64,000 nt of DNA from Pseudomonas fragi (GCF_025426255.1 NZ_CP104861.1:3286001-3350000), one strand, 5' to 3'; counted from the stretch's first letter, positions 7,478 to 17,576 are shown. Notes: generated from the sequence alone by a model not told the origin. Program-made: numbers and translations.

Positions 7478-7689
7478 CGCGCAAAGAACTCATAAAGATT
7501 AGCGAATACCAACGCCGCCGCTGGGGTGAGAACGGGACACCGCTCTGCTCGCAAGCCATCCGTAATTACATCCGCAACGGAAAGCTGCCGGGCGAGCAGA
7601 TAGGCTCGCTCTGGTATGTGGACTGGAACGCTCTGAACATAGCTGACGGCAACGATCTGGTCGCTATGGTGCTAAGAGGAGTTGCCTGA
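7465..7689 (+). CDS. xis: Excisionase-like small DNA-binding protein
   Basis: Seventy-four residues from the ATG at 7465 (MPPMTRKELIKISEYQRRR), with GGAG 6 bases upstream. The sequence LIKISEYQRRRWGENGTPLCSQAIRNYIRNGKLPGEQIGSLWYVDWN fits a winged-helix excisionase or MerR-like fold in which NYIRNGKLPGE is the recognition region. It lies immediately before the integrase and shares one base with its start (TGATG), the usual place for a recombination directionality factor. That role is inferred from position and fold. Confidence 0.65.
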   Translation: MPPMTRKELIKISEYQRRRWGENGTPLCSQAIRNYIRNGKLPGEQIGSLWYVDWNALNIADGNDLVAMVLRGVA

Positions 7690-8801
7690 TGGCTCCACGG
7701 CCACGCAATAGTGCGAACAAGCACCTGCCGCAGAACCTGTACTTTGATCCACGCCGTTCGACATACCGCTACCGTCGCCCCAGCGACGGTAAGTGGTTCC
7801 AATTCGGTACCGATCGGATCAGGGCCATTGATGCCGCAAAACAGCTCAACCTGGCCTTTATGCAAGGCGCCGATCTGGTTCGCTCTGTCATGGGTAATCC
7901 ATCAGGGTCCTTTGCGGGCTTTCTGGATAAATACGAAGCCGAGATCTTACCTCCCCGCGAACTGGCCAAGGGCACGCTCGAACTGTATGCCGTTCACTTC
8001 AGACGCTTCCGAAAGCATTTTGAGGGCAAAGCCGTCGATCAAATAACCATTCGTATGGTTGCCGAGTTGCTGGACACACTGACCCCAAGGAGCGCCAATC
8101 AAAGCCGCGCTCTACTGGTAGATATTTTCAATCACGCAGCGTCCAAGGGTTTATGCCCGGACAACCCGGCATCGAGCACCATAAACCGTATCGAGAAGAA
8201 GCAACGCAAACGCCATACCGTGGAAGGCCTGAAGGCAATCAGGGAGGTGGCCCCACCTTGGCTGCGCAACGCCATCGACTTGGCACTGATCACTGCTCAG
8301 CGGCGGTCCGACATTCTGGATATGCGCTTTGATGGCGTTCGGGATGGCTTCCTGTACCTGGTACAAAAGAAGACAGCCAAGGCCAGTGATACAGCGTGGA
8401 TTCGTTTCAAGGTGACTGACGAACTGCAGACCGTCATAACCCGCTGCCAGGACAACATAGCCTCCCCTTTCCTGATTCATCGCAAGCCGCAACGACTGCT
8501 GCAGAAGCAGGCGCAGACTAAAGAACACTGGACGAAGGTTGAGGATCGCTTTCTAACGCGCTCTTTTAAAGAGGCGCGGGAACTTGCTGGCTGTTATGCG
8601 GAATGGAAAGAAGAGGAAATGCCGGGCTTTCACGAAGTGCGCGCGTTGTCGCTGCACCTGTACAAAAGGGCCGGTAAAGACGGCCAGGCCATTGCGGGGC
8701 ATGCCAGCGAAACCATGACCAAGAACTACCAGAAAGACCACGCCGATGTGATCTGGTCGGATGCGATTCCGGACCTGAATATCAGTGAAATCACCGGATA
8801 G
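7689..8801 (+). CDS. int: Tyrosine-family phage integrase
   Basis: The product is 370 residues. The N-terminal region (FDPRRSTYRYRRPSDGKWFQFG) is the arm-binding domain, and residues about 75-160 form the core-binding SAM-like domain. Catalytic residues are visible: the first Arg in TAQRRSDIL, Lys in VQKKTAKASD, the HxxR box in FHEVRALS, His in AGHAS and the nucleophile Tyr in TKNYQK. It should catalyse recombination into the 3' end of the adjacent tRNA-Pro. The gene is intact, so the element may still be able to move. Confidence 0.95.
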   Translation: MAPRPRNSANKHLPQNLYFDPRRSTYRYRRPSDGKWFQFGTDRIRAIDAAKQLNLAFMQGADLVRSVMGNPSGSFAGFLDKYEAEILPPRELAKGTLELYAVHFRRFRKHFEGKAVDQITIRMVAELLDTLTPRSANQSRALLVDIFNHAASKGLCPDNPASSTINRIEKKQRKRHTVEGLKAIREVAPPWLRNAIDLALITAQRRSDILDMRFDGVRDGFLYLVQKKTAKASDTAWIRFKVTDELQTVITRCQDNIASPFLIHRKPQRLLQKQAQTKEHWTKVEDRFLTRSFKEARELAGCYAEWKEEEMPGFHEVRALSLHLYKRAGKDGQAIAGHASETMTKNYQKDHADVIWSDAIPDLNISEITG

Positions 8802-8831
8802 TTTTGCGCGCATTTTGCGCCAGTTTTGCGC
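8802..8831 (+). repeat. Three TTTTGCGC direct repeats with 11-base period
   Basis: TTTTGCGC occurs at 8802-8809, 8813-8820 and 8824-8831, between the integrase stop and the tRNA. The exact 11-base spacing puts the copies on nearly one face of the helix. They are candidate arm-type integrase or excisionase sites. Confidence 0.7.
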
Positions 8832-8846
8832 AGGCCAGAAACGAGA

Positions 8847-8880
8847 AAGGGGATCAAGCACCTAAGTACTTGATCCCCTT
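8847..8880. terminator. 12-bp perfect hairpin between integrase and tRNA
   Basis: AAGGGGATCAAG (8847-8858) and CTTGATCCCCTT (8869-8880) form a perfect stem with a 10-base loop. It has no long T run on the plus strand. Read from the tRNA side it is followed by TTTCTCGTTT. It could end the integrase or tRNA transcript, or form part of the attachment region. Confidence 0.5.
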
Positions 8881-8888
8881 ACAGAATA

Positions 8889-8965
8889 TGGTCGGGACGG
8901 AGTGATTCGAACACTCGACCCCTAGCACCCCATGCTAGTGCGCTACCGGACTGCGCTACGCCCCG
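8889..8965 (-). tRNA. tRNA-Pro(GGG)
   Basis: Seventy-seven bases that fold as a cloverleaf. The acceptor CGGGGCG pairs with CGTCCCG with one G-T pair, the discriminator is A and CCA is encoded. The anticodon stem CTAGC/GCTAG holds the loop ATGGGGT with anticodon GGG, and the T-loop is GTTCGAATC. It is intact because the element enters at its 3' end and regenerates it. The neighbours ihfA and merR match its known chromosomal place in Pseudomonas, a frequent integration target. Confidence 0.97.
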
Positions 8966-9044
8966 ACTAGGCGTTACAACTTGATAGAACGTCGAGAAAT
9001 ATACCTTAAGCTCTTGAAATACGAAAGTATTTTGAAAGCCTTTG

Positions 9045-9401
9045 TTATTTCTTGAGAACCAGCAAAACATCTTCCAATTCGGAGATTGTTTGGCGGATCA
9101 ATTGTTTGTACTGCGTGGTGTCATCTTTGGCTTCATCACCGGAAAGCCGCAAGCGCGCGCCGCCAATGGTGAACCCTTGATCATAGAGCAGCGCACGAAT
9201 TTGCCGGATCATCAGCACATCCTGGCGCTGATAATACCGGCGATTTCCGCGACGCTTCACGGGGTTGAGTTGAGGAAACTCTTGCTCCCAATAGCGCAGC
9301 ACGTGTGGTTTTACCCCACACAGCTCGCTGACTTCGCCAATGGCGAAGTAGCGTTTGCCTGGGATCGGCGGGAGCTCGTCGTTATGACTTGGTTCCAGCA
9401 T
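9045..9401 (-). CDS. MerR-family transcriptional regulator
   Basis: The product is 118 residues. A winged helix-turn-helix occupies residues 17-85 ([28 protein letters not shown], then RRYYQRQDV), followed by a coiled helix ([15 protein letters not shown]). It lacks the cysteines of metal-sensing MerR proteins. The gene overlaps the end of ihfA by 20 bases and is probably cotranscribed with it. This ihfA-linked MerR-like gene is conserved near tRNA-Pro in pseudomonads, but its targets are unknown to me. Confidence 0.9.
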   Translation of the reverse strand: MLEPSHNDELPPIPGKRYFAIGEVSELCGVKPHVLRYWEQEFPQLNPVKRRGNRRYYQRQDVLMIRQIRALLYDQGFTIGGARLRLSGDEAKDDTTQYKQLIRQTISELEDVLLVLKK

Positions 9402-9684
9402 AAGCCTCTACTCGGGCCTTCAACTTCTGCCCTGGACGAAAAGTGACTACACGGCGAGCCGTGATCGGGATTTCTTCTCCCGTTTTCGGATTGCGGCCAG
9501 GCCGCTGTCGCTTGTCACGCAGATCAAAATTGCCAAAACCTGACAATTTGACTTGCTCGTTGTCTTCAAGAGCGTGCCTGATTTCTTCGAAAAACAATTC
9601 CACCAATTCTTTGGCTTCGCGTTTATTCAGGCCCAACTCTTCATAAAGACGTTCCGCCATTTCAGCTTTCGTCAGAGCCCCCAT
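9382..9684 (-). CDS. ihfA: Integration host factor alpha subunit
   Basis: One hundred residues, the family's normal length. The N-terminal helices ([21 protein letters not shown]) and the [25 protein letters not shown]-binding arm are typical. The arm contains the conserved Pro that intercalates in the minor groove. With IhfB it bends DNA at promoters, including sigma-54 promoters, and at phage attachment sites. It sits 3 bases after the pheT stop, in the widespread pheT-ihfA order. Confidence 0.97.
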   Translation of the reverse strand: MGALTKAEMAERLYEELGLNKREAKELVELFFEEIRHALEDNEQVKLSGFGNFDLRDKRQRPGRNPKTGEEIPITARRVVTFRPGQKLKARVEAYAGTKS

Positions 9685-9687
9685 ACG

Positions 9688-12066
9688 TCACTTCCTTAAC
9701 GTGGCGTTCAACCTTGTTTCGAGCGAGGTGAGGATATTTTGCGTAGTGGTATTCACCTCATCGTCATTAAGAGTGCGCGATGGATGCTGCCAGGTCAAGC
9801 CGACTGCAAGGCTTTTTCTATGCGGATCAATACCTTTACCCTGGTAAACGTCAAATAACCTTAGGTCCGTGAGCCACTCGCCTGCATTTTCACGAATTAC
9901 ATCCAGCACAGCACTGGCTGCAACGTCACGGTCGGCCAACAACGCCAAGTCACGACGTACTTCAGGAAAGCGCGATAACTCATGGAATTTAGGCATTTTA
10001 CCTAGTGCCACTTCGGCCAAGACCAGCTCGAAGACGAACACTGGTCGGTCGAGACCCAGATTTTTCGACAGTTCAGGATGGATTGCACCTACATAGCCGA
10101 CTTCTCGGCCATCACGCTCAATACGTGCGGTCTGACCCGGGTGCAGCGCAGGGTGAGTACCCGGCACAAAAGTGAATGCATCCAGAGCACCCGCAAAACC
10201 CAACACGGCTTCTACATCAGCCTTGACGTCGAAGAAGTCAACGACATCGCGCCCCTGGGCCCAGCCCTCAGGCAGGCGACTGCCGCAAACCACACCCGCC
10301 AGCATCGGCTCTTGTTTGAGACCTTCCAACTGACCGACAAAACGCAGACCGCTTTCAAACAAACGAACGCGATCTTGCTGACGATTCAGGTTGTGTTGCA
10401 ATGACTTGACCAGGCCCGGCCACAACGAGGCACGCATGGCGGCCATATCATTGGAGATCGGATTGGCCAGCAACAGCGGCTCAACACCCGGGCTGAACAG
10501 TTCGAACTGTTTCGGGTCGATGAAGCTGTATGTAATTGCTTCCTGATAACCACGCGCTACCAGCAGACGGCGCAACTCAGGCAGGTCGCTACGTGCTTCA
10601 GCCTTGGCTTGCGGTGCCAGTCGGGCCTGAGGGTAACGAACCGGTAAACGGTTGTAACCGTACAGACGTGCCAACTCTTCGATCAGATCAACTTCAAGGC
10701 TGATATCGAAACGATGGCTTGGCACTTCTACGCGCCATTGCCCTGCCCCTTCAGCGGTAATGGTCAGGCCCAGTGCGCTGAGCAGGCGCTCAATTTCGGC
10801 CGAGTCCATTTCCATACCCAGCATCTGGCTGATACGCGCGGCACGCAAGGTGATCGGCGCAATCGACGGCAGGTATTGTTCGTTTACGGTTTCGATAATC
10901 GGGCCGGCTTCGCCGCCAGTGATTTCAAGCAGCAGGCCAGTGGCGCGCTCCATGGCTTCACGGGCCAGCTTCCAGTCTACGCCACGCTCGTAGCGGTGCG
11001 ATGCGTCGGTGTGCAGACCGTAGGAACGGGCTTTACCAGCGACAGCAATCTGATCAAAGAAAGCGCTTTCAAGGAATAAATCGCGAGTCTTGGCGGTTAC
11101 GCCGCTGTGCTCGCCACCCATTACCCCTGCAATTGCCAAGGCGCGGGTATGGTCTGCAATCACCAGCGTATCGCTACGCAGGGCAACTTCCTGACCGTCG
11201 AGCAATACCAGCTTCTCGCCCTCTTCGGCCATGCGAACGCGGATGCCGCCATTGATTTCGGCAAGGTCAAACGCGTGCAACGGCTGGCCCAGCTCCAACA
11301 TCACATAGTTGGTGATGTCTACAGCCGCATCAATGCTGCGCACGTCGGCGCGACGCAGACGCTCAACCATCCACAGCGGAGTCGGCCGGGACAGGTCGAC
11401 ATTGCGGATAACTCGGCCCAAATAGCGTGGGCAAGCTGCAGGAGCCAGCACTTCGACAGAGCGAACTTCGTCATGCGCTGCCGGTACAACGGCCACAACA
11501 GGACGGGTCACTTGTGCCGCGTACAACGCGCCAACTTCACGCGCCAGACCAGCCAGCGACAGACAATCACCACGGTTCGGGGTCAGGTCTACTTCGATGC
11601 TGGCATCTTCAAGGTTCAGGTAAACACGGATATCTTCACCAACCGGCGCATCGGCCGGCAGCTCCATCAGGCCGTCATTACCTTCGCCCACTTGCAGCTC
11701 TGCTTGCGAGCACAGCATGCCGTTGGATTCGACGCCACGCAGCTTGGCTTTCTTGATTTTGAAGTCGCCTGGCAGCTCGGCACCGATCATGGCGAACGGA
11801 ATTTTCAGGCCTGGGCGCACGTTAGGCGCACCACAAACTACCTGAAAAGTCTGCGAGCCATTGCTGACCTGGCAAACACGAAGCTTGTCGGCATCGGGGT
11901 GCTGCTCGGTGCTCAGCACCTCGCCCACGACCACGCCACTGAATACACCGGCGGCCGGCGTAACGCTGTCGACCTCAAGACCGGCCATCGACAGACGAGC
12001 AACCAGCTCGTCGCGACCTACCTGCGGGTTAACCCAACCACGCAGCCATTGTTCACTGAATTTCAT
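9688..12066 (-). CDS. pheT: Phenylalanine-tRNA ligase beta subunit
   Basis: The product is 792 residues, full length. An N-terminal tRNA-binding OB domain (about 39-148, with LSTEQHPDADKLRVCQV) comes first. The B3/B4 editing region and the B5 domain follow, and a C-terminal FDX-ACB domain (about 695-790, beginning near FPEVRRDLALL) binds the anticodon arm. It forms an alpha2-beta2 enzyme with PheS that charges tRNA-Phe. The gap to pheS is 26 bases, so both are cotranscribed. No defect is visible. Confidence 0.97.
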   Translation of the reverse strand: MKFSEQWLRGWVNPQVGRDELVARLSMAGLEVDSVTPAAGVFSGVVVGEVLSTEQHPDADKLRVCQVSNGSQTFQVVCGAPNVRPGLKIPFAMIGAELPGDFKIKKAKLRGVESNGMLCSQAELQVGEGNDGLMELPADAPVGEDIRVYLNLEDASIEVDLTPNRGDCLSLAGLAREVGALYAAQVTRPVVAVVPAAHDEVRSVEVLAPAACPRYLGRVIRNVDLSRPTPLWMVERLRRADVRSIDAAVDITNYVMLELGQPLHAFDLAEINGGIRVRMAEEGEKLVLLDGQEVALRSDTLVIADHTRALAIAGVMGGEHSGVTAKTRDLFLESAFFDQIAVAGKARSYGLHTDASHRYERGVDWKLAREAMERATGLLLEITGGEAGPIIETVNEQYLPSIAPITLRAARISQMLGMEMDSAEIERLLSALGLTITAEGAGQWRVEVPSHRFDISLEVDLIEELARLYGYNRLPVRYPQARLAPQAKAEARSDLPELRRLLVARGYQEAITYSFIDPKQFELFSPGVEPLLLANPISNDMAAMRASLWPGLVKSLQHNLNRQQDRVRLFESGLRFVGQLEGLKQEPMLAGVVCGSRLPEGWAQGRDVVDFFDVKADVEAVLGFAGALDAFTFVPGTHPALHPGQTARIERDGREVGYVGAIHPELSKNLGLDRPVFVFELVLAEVALGKMPKFHELSRFPEVRRDLALLADRDVAASAVLDVIRENAGEWLTDLRLFDVYQGKGIDPHRKSLAVGLTWQHPSRTLNDDEVNTTTQNILTSLETRLNATLRK

Positions 12067-12092
12067 CCTGCTCTCCTAAGAATTCGTTACGA

Positions 12093-13202
<1,110 letters not shown>

Positions 13203-13218
13203 TGACTGTCGGGGGTAC

Positions 13219-13575
13219 TTAAGCCAGAGTGGCTTTAGCTTTCTCGACAATCGCAGCAAACGCCGCTTTTTCGTTCACTGCCAGATCAGACAGAACCTTA
13301 CGGTCGATCTCGATGGAAGCTTTTTTCAGGCCGGCGATGAAACGGCTGTAGGACAGACCGTTAATACGTGCACCAGCGTTGATACGAGCGATCCACAGAG
13401 CGCGGAACTGACGTTTTTTCTGACGACGGTCACGGTAGGCGTATTGGCCTGCCTTGATTACCGCTTGCTTGGCAACACGGAATACGCGTGAGCGTGCGCC
13501 GTAGTAGCCTTTAGCCAGTTTCAGAATTTTTTTGTGACGTTTACGGGCGACAACGCCACGCTTTACACGAGCCAT
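13219..13575 (-). CDS. rplT: 50S ribosomal protein L20
   Basis: The product is 118 residues, very basic, starting [18 protein letters not shown] after Met, which is the L20 signature. L20 binds 23S rRNA early in assembly. In several bacteria it also represses its own operon by binding the rpmI leader. It follows rpmI by 28 bases in the standard infC-rpmI-rplT order. Confidence 0.98.
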   Translation of the reverse strand: MARVKRGVVARKRHKKILKLAKGYYGARSRVFRVAKQAVIKAGQYAYRDRRQKKRQFRALWIARINAGARINGLSYSRFIAGLKKASIEIDRKVLSDLAVNEKAAFAAIVEKAKATLA

Positions 13576-13603
13576 GAGTTACTTCCTCTATTCTTGACCG
13601 AAA

Positions 13604-13798
13604 TTAGCAAAGGCGCAGCATGCGCTTCACTTTTGCCACGTCAGACGGATGCAGCAAGCTGCTACCGCGCAATTGACGCTTACGCTTAGTCGACATTTTG
13701 GTCAGGATGTGGCTCTTGAAAGCGTGCTTGTGCTTGATGCCGTTAGCAGTTTTCAGAAACCGCTTGGCAGCACCACTTTTAGTTTTCATCTTTGGCAT
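13604..13798 (-). CDS. rpmI: 50S ribosomal protein L35
   Basis: Sixty-four residues. [14 protein letters not shown] and the C-terminal KVKRMLRL are the L35 signature. It is a late-assembling large-subunit protein. It lies between infC and rplT, 59 bases after infC. Confidence 0.98.
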   Translation of the reverse strand: MPKMKTKSGAAKRFLKTANGIKHKHAFKSHILTKMSTKRKRQLRGSSLLHPSDVAKVKRMLRLC

Positions 13799-13857
13799 GT
13801 TCGGTACTCCGCATTCAGTTGATAAACATAATCAAAAGGCCTGCCGTGCCCTAGTGA

Positions 13858-14409
13858 TTACTTCTTCTTTTTCGGGGCGATGACCATAATCAGTTGGCGT
13901 CCTTCCATCTTAGGATGCTGTTCGACGGTCCCGTACTCAAGCAGGTCACCTTCAACCCGCTTCAACAGTTCCATACCCAGCTCCTGGTGGGCCATCTCAC
14001 GGCCGCGGAATCGTAACGATACCTTGGCCCTGTCCCCATCACTCAGGAAACGTACCAGGTTGCGCAGTTTTACCTGGTAATCCCCTTCCTCCGTCCCTGG
14101 ACGAAACTTGATTTCTTTAACCTGGATCTGTTTCTGGTTTTTCTTTGCAGCGGCAACCTGTTTCTTCTTCTCGAAGATAGATTTGCCGTAGTCCATCAGC
14201 TTACAAACTGGGGGTACTGCATCAGCGGAAATTTCCACCAAATCCAGTTTGGCCTCTTCAGCTTTAAGAAGCGCGTCTTCAATTGACACAATCCCAAGCT
14301 GCTCGCCTTCAGCCCCAATTAACCGAACCTCGCGTGCAGAGATATTCTCGTTGATCGGGGCTTTCGGTGCAGCTCGTTTATCTTGTCTCATTTCACGCTT
14401 AATAATAAT
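13858..14409 (-). CDS. infC: Translation initiation factor IF-3 (ATT start)
   Basis: The product is 183 residues if started at ATT. The two IF-3 domains are clear: the N-terminal [20 protein letters not shown] and the C-terminal [20 protein letters not shown] plus [13 protein letters not shown], ending PKKKK. The first in-frame ATG (14391) is 20 bases from the only Shine-Dalgarno, GGAG at 14415-14412. Three ATT codons at 14409, 14406 and 14403 lie between them. Starting at 14409 gives M-I-I-K-R-E-M before the ATG and overlaps the thrS stop TAA by one base. A rare ATT start is the known basis of infC autoregulation in E. coli, because IF-3 rejects non-standard starts. Confidence 0.88.
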   Translation of the reverse strand: MIIKREMRQDKRAAPKAPINENISAREVRLIGAEGEQLGIVSIEDALLKAEEAKLDLVEISADAVPPVCKLMDYGKSIFEKKKQVAAAKKNQKQIQVKEIKFRPGTEEGDYQVKLRNLVRFLSDGDRAKVSLRFRGREMAHQELGMELLKRVEGDLLEYGTVEQHPKMEGRQLIMVIAPKKKK

Positions 14410-16331
14410 TACTCCGAATCATGGCGACCACGCCGGGAAACCGCTTGTGCGAGGAATTCAGCGAATTGCGCGACGGGCATCGAGCCCAGGTCAGCACCTT
14501 CACGTGTACGCACAGCGACAGTCTGCATCTCGACTTCCCGATCTCCGATAACCAAGAGATAAGGAACCTTGAGCAAAGTATGCTCGCGGATTTTAAAGCC
14601 GATCTTTTCATTTCTCAAGTCAGACTTGGCACGAAATCCGCTCTGATTGAGAGTTTTTTCAACTTCAGCAGCAAAATCTGCCTGTTTATCAGTGATATTC
14701 ATGATCACTGCCTGGGTTGGCGCCAGCCACGCAGGGAACGCACCTTCGTAATGCTCGATCAAAATACCGATAAAGCGTTCGAACGATCCAAGGATCGCAC
14801 GGTGCAGCATAACCGGGTGCTTGCGGCTGTTGTCTTCGGACACATATTCTGCGCCAAGACGGATAGGCAGGTTGAAATCGAGCTGCAGGGTACCACATTG
14901 CCAGACACGACCCAGACAATCTTTCAGAGAAAATTCAATCTTGGGTCCGTAAAAGGCGCCTTCACCCGGCTGCAAGTCGTAGGGCAGACCCGCACTATCA
15001 AGGGCCGAGGCCAATGCACTTTCAGCACGATCCCACAGATCATCAGACCCCACGCGCTTTTCAGGACGCGTTGACAGCTTGAGCTCGATGTCCTTGAACC
15101 CGAAGTCAGCGTACACATCCAGGGTCAGCTTGATGAAAGCTGCCGACTCGGCTTGCATCTGTTCTTCAGTACAGAAGATGTGGGCATCGTCCTGAGTAAA
15201 GCCACGCACACGCATGATGCCGTGCAAGGCACCCGACGGCTCATTACGATGGCAAGCACCGAACTCCGCCAGACGCAGCGGCAACTCACGGTAGCTTTTC
15301 AGACCCTGATTAAACACTTGCACGTGGCAAGGGCAGTTCATCGGCTTGATCGCGTAATCGCGGCTTTCCGACTGGGTAGTGAACATGTTTTCGGCGTAGT
15401 TGGCCCAGTGCCCGGACTTTTCCCACAGGCTGCGATCCACTACCTGAGGAGTCTTGATCTCCAGATAGCCGTTATCGCGCTGTACTTTGCGCATGTACTG
15501 CTCAAGTACCTGGTAAAGCGTCCAACCATTCGGGTGCCAAAACACCATGCCCGGTGCTTCTTCCTGAGTATGAAACAGGCCAAGACGCTTACCGATTTTA
15601 CGGTGATCGCGCTTCTCGGCTTCTTCGATACGCAGAACGTAAGCCGCGAGCTGCTTTTTGTCAGCCCAGGCAGTGCCGTAAATACGCTGCAACTGCTCAT
15701 TCTTGGCATCGCCACGCCAGTAGGCGCCCGACAACTTGGTCAGCTTGAACGACTTCAGGAAGCGCGTATTCGGGACGTGAGGCCCGCGGCACATGTCGAC
15801 GTACTCTTCATGGAAGTACAAACCCATGGCCTGTTCGTTCGGCATGTCTTCGATCAAACGCAGCTTGTAGTCTTCGCCACGAGCGGAAAACAGATCAATC
15901 ACTTCGGCACGCGGAGTGACTTTTTTGATGACGTCGTAATCTTTTTCGATCAGTTGCTGCATGCGCGCTTCGATAGCGGCCATGTCATCCGGAGTAAACG
16001 GACGCTCATAGGCGATATCGTAATAAAAGCCTTCATCGATCACCGGGCCGATCACCATTTTGGCCGTCGGAAACAGTTGCTTCACCGCATGACCGACCAA
16101 GTGGGCGCAAGAGTGACGAATGATCTCCAGCCCCTCTTCATCCTTTGGCGTGATGATTTGCAAAGTGGCGTCGTTTTCAATCAGGTCACAGGCATCAACC
16201 AGCTTGCCGTTGACCTTGCCGGCCACGGTGGCTTTTGCCAGGCCCGCGCCAATTGAAGCGGCTACCTCAGCAACAGATACAGGATGATCGAAAGAGCGTT
16301 GACTGCCGTCGGGAAGAGTAATAGTTGGCAT
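14409..16331 (-). CDS. thrS: Threonine-tRNA ligase
   Basis: The product is 640 residues from the ATG at 16331, with AGGAGG five bases upstream. An 11-codon longer frame lacks support. The order is a TGS domain (1-62), an editing domain with [11 protein letters not shown], a class II core ([38 protein letters not shown] with motif 2 Arg) and a C-terminal anticodon-binding domain from about 535. The enzyme charges tRNA-Thr and clears mischarged serine. The leader carries tRNA-like hairpins suggesting translational autoregulation. Confidence 0.97.
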   Translation of the reverse strand: MPTITLPDGSQRSFDHPVSVAEVAASIGAGLAKATVAGKVNGKLVDACDLIENDATLQIITPKDEEGLEIIRHSCAHLVGHAVKQLFPTAKMVIGPVIDEGFYYDIAYERPFTPDDMAAIEARMQQLIEKDYDVIKKVTPRAEVIDLFSARGEDYKLRLIEDMPNEQAMGLYFHEEYVDMCRGPHVPNTRFLKSFKLTKLSGAYWRGDAKNEQLQRIYGTAWADKKQLAAYVLRIEEAEKRDHRKIGKRLGLFHTQEEAPGMVFWHPNGWTLYQVLEQYMRKVQRDNGYLEIKTPQVVDRSLWEKSGHWANYAENMFTTQSESRDYAIKPMNCPCHVQVFNQGLKSYRELPLRLAEFGACHRNEPSGALHGIMRVRGFTQDDAHIFCTEEQMQAESAAFIKLTLDVYADFGFKDIELKLSTRPEKRVGSDDLWDRAESALASALDSAGLPYDLQPGEGAFYGPKIEFSLKDCLGRVWQCGTLQLDFNLPIRLGAEYVSEDNSRKHPVMLHRAILGSFERFIGILIEHYEGAFPAWLAPTQAVIMNITDKQADFAAEVEKTLNQSGFRAKSDLRNEKIGFKIREHTLLKVPYLLVIGDREVEMQTVAVRTREGADLGSMPVAQFAEFLAQAVSRRGRHDSE

Positions 16332-16350
16332 GGCGCCTCCTCTCCTAGTG

Positions 16351-16428
16351 GTGACCCCTACCAAAGGTCACGTGGGTTGGGATGAGCCAGTACGCGATTC
16401 GGGAGTATGCCTGCCTCACAGTGGCAGG
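16351..16428 (-). promoter_or_regulatory. Putative thrS translational operator with two anticodon-like hairpins
   Basis: On the minus strand, bases 16371-16351 form a stem GTGACC/GGTCAC. A further T-G pair leaves the seven-base loop TTGGTAG with GGT in the anticodon position, at -31 to -29 from the thrS ATG. Bases 16428-16410 form CCTGCC/GGCAGG around the seven-base loop ACTGTGA with TGT central. GGU and UGU are both threonine anticodons. The E. coli thrS operator has two stem-loops that mimic the tRNA-Thr anticodon arm, the nearer one at almost the same distance from the start. Function here is inferred. Confidence 0.6.
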
Positions 16429-16696
16429 AGCCTTGCGGCCAAACGAGAACCGAACCAGAGTGACTGGAGTTCAAATCAATAAGGTTAATGGCCCGGCATT
16501 GCGACTCAGGGAGTACACAAAAGCACAAAACAGCCAAGGGCGGCATGCTAGCACAGATGTCCGCTCTCTGTTGTAGACCCTGCCCTGCATCCAAAATAAA
16601 GGAAACATTCTTACAAGCATGGTGAACTTGAGCTGCACTAACCTTTCAGATACTCAGTGATACACACTCGGTTTTAATACTTACAAGGAGCATCTT
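16429..16696. other. Intergenic region between thrS leader and small exported protein gene
   Basis: No supported gene lies here. It should carry the thrS promoter (leftward) and the promoter of the exported four-cysteine protein (rightward). Only short unconvincing frames cross it. An AAGGAG precedes the ATG at 16697. Confidence 0.6.
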
Positions 16697-16999
16697 ATGC
16701 GCATGATCCGCCTCCTCGCCCTCGCAGCACCTTTGGCAATGCTGCTGCCCCTGAGTGCCCAGGCCGACAACTGGCCAGCCGGGGCCAAAAAAGATTACAT
16801 GAAAGACTGCGTCGCAGCGGCAAGCCAAAACGTCGATGCCAAAACAGCCCAGCAGCATTGCGCATGCGGCGCGGACAAGCTCTCTGAAAAGTTCTCGACT
16901 GCTGAGATCAAGCAGTTGATGAGCAAGACGACTCAGCCGAGCGCCGAGCTTCGTACCAAGGCTCTGGATGCAATACAGACCTGCCGGGCAACAAAATAG
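16697..16999 (+). CDS. Small exported four-cysteine protein
   Basis: One hundred residues with AAGGAG six bases before the ATG. A signal peptide is clear (MRMIRLLALAAPLAMLLPLSAQA, cut before DNW). The mature part is about 77 residues with four cysteines (KDC, HCACG, TCR) that could form two disulfides. The KTAQQHCACGADKLSEKFSTAEI segment resembles short periplasmic proteins of pseudomonads whose function I do not know. It stands alone between thrS and cspA. Confidence 0.8.
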   Translation: MRMIRLLALAAPLAMLLPLSAQADNWPAGAKKDYMKDCVAAASQNVDAKTAQQHCACGADKLSEKFSTAEIKQLMSKTTQPSAELRTKALDAIQTCRATK

Positions 17000-17114
17000 A
17001 CCCTGCTTTCAGGGCCAATTTGGGTCTTGTTCAGAGCAAAAGCGGCCTAAAAATCCTTTTTGCTTAAAAAATATATATTCGTGACTGCTTTTTTTCCAAG
17101 TCTTTTTGGCCATC

Positions 17115-17137
17115 AAACCCCCGTAATACGGGGGTTT
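17115..17137 (+). terminator. Hairpin upstream of the cold-shock gene
   Basis: AAACCCCCG and CGGGGGTTT flank a 5-base loop and form a perfect 9-base stem about 115 bases after the small exported protein gene. The T run is short. It probably ends that transcript, or folds in the cold-shock leader. Confidence 0.5.
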
Positions 17138-17292
17138 CGAAGGTTTTAAGCGGCAGACAAAAGCTAACATTGCAGCAATCTGCAGCTCGGGGGGGCTCCC
17201 AAAGCGCACATTTCGACTATGATAGCTCGGTGTGCCCAGTTGGCCTGAGCAGCACAGTACTACTGAAAATATAAGTTTCTTGGAGATACACC

Positions 17293-17505
17293 ATGTCTAA
17301 TCGCCAAACCGGCACCGTAAAATGGTTCAACGATGAAAAAGGCTTCGGCTTCATCACTCCTCAAGGTGGCGGTGACGACCTGTTCGTACACTTCAAAGCT
17401 ATCGAAAGCGACGGTTTCAAAAGCCTGAAAGAAGGCCAAACCGTTTCCTTCGTGGCTGAGAAAGGCCAAAAGGGTATGCAAGCTGCTCAGGTTCGTCCGG
17501 AGTAA
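17293..17505 (+). CDS. Cold-shock protein, CspA family
   Basis: Seventy residues forming one OB fold. RNP1 (KGFGFI) and RNP2 (DLFVHF) are both present, as in the RNA-chaperone Csp proteins. GGAG lies 8 bases before the ATG. The gap upstream is about 290 bases and could hold the long structured leader typical of cold-induced csp genes. A strong terminator follows. The paralogue (CapB/CspD-like) cannot be assigned safely. Confidence 0.95.
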   Translation: MSNRQTGTVKWFNDEKGFGFITPQGGGDDLFVHFKAIESDGFKSLKEGQTVSFVAEKGQKGMQAAQVRPE

Positions 17506-17519
17506 ATCTCCCTCGAACA

Positions 17520-17550
17520 AAAAAACCCCGTCCATGTGACGGGGTTTTTT
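17520..17550 (+). terminator. Rho-independent terminator after cold-shock gene
   Basis: AAAAAACCCCGTC, loop CATGT and GACGGGGTTTTTT form a 13-base stem with a final T run, 15 bases after the stop. Confidence 0.95.
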
Positions 17551-17576
17551 ATGCCTGATGCATCGTCAGCCGTACG

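Larger units (their letters stand above)
1..8888. mobile_element. Right end of a prophage or integrative element at tRNA-Pro
   Basis: The block has divergent early phage genes around a CI/Cro switch, a replication primase, a PrtN-like activator, and an excisionase-like gene followed by a tyrosine integrase whose stop lies 88 bases from the 3' end of tRNA-Pro(GGG). An integrase beside a tRNA 3' end is the usual arrangement at one attachment junction. No structural, packaging or lysis genes lie in the window, so the element must continue to the left of base 1. The second attachment repeat, probably a copy of the tRNA 3' part, would lie there. Whether it is a complete phage or a satellite cannot be seen. 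Confidence 0.85.

Noticed and set aside
15153..16256. 367-codon plus-strand frame
   Set aside because: It lies antisense to thrS, whose catalytic motifs are intact.
16465..16500. GGAGTTCAAATC, resembling a tRNA T-loop in the thrS upstream region
   Set aside because: No matching acceptor, D or anticodon stems surround it, so it is not a tRNA gene.
17115..17137. CCCCCGTAATACGGGGG as a regulator site of cspA
   Set aside because: The stem and its position after the previous gene fit a terminator better, and no repeat of it occurs elsewhere.
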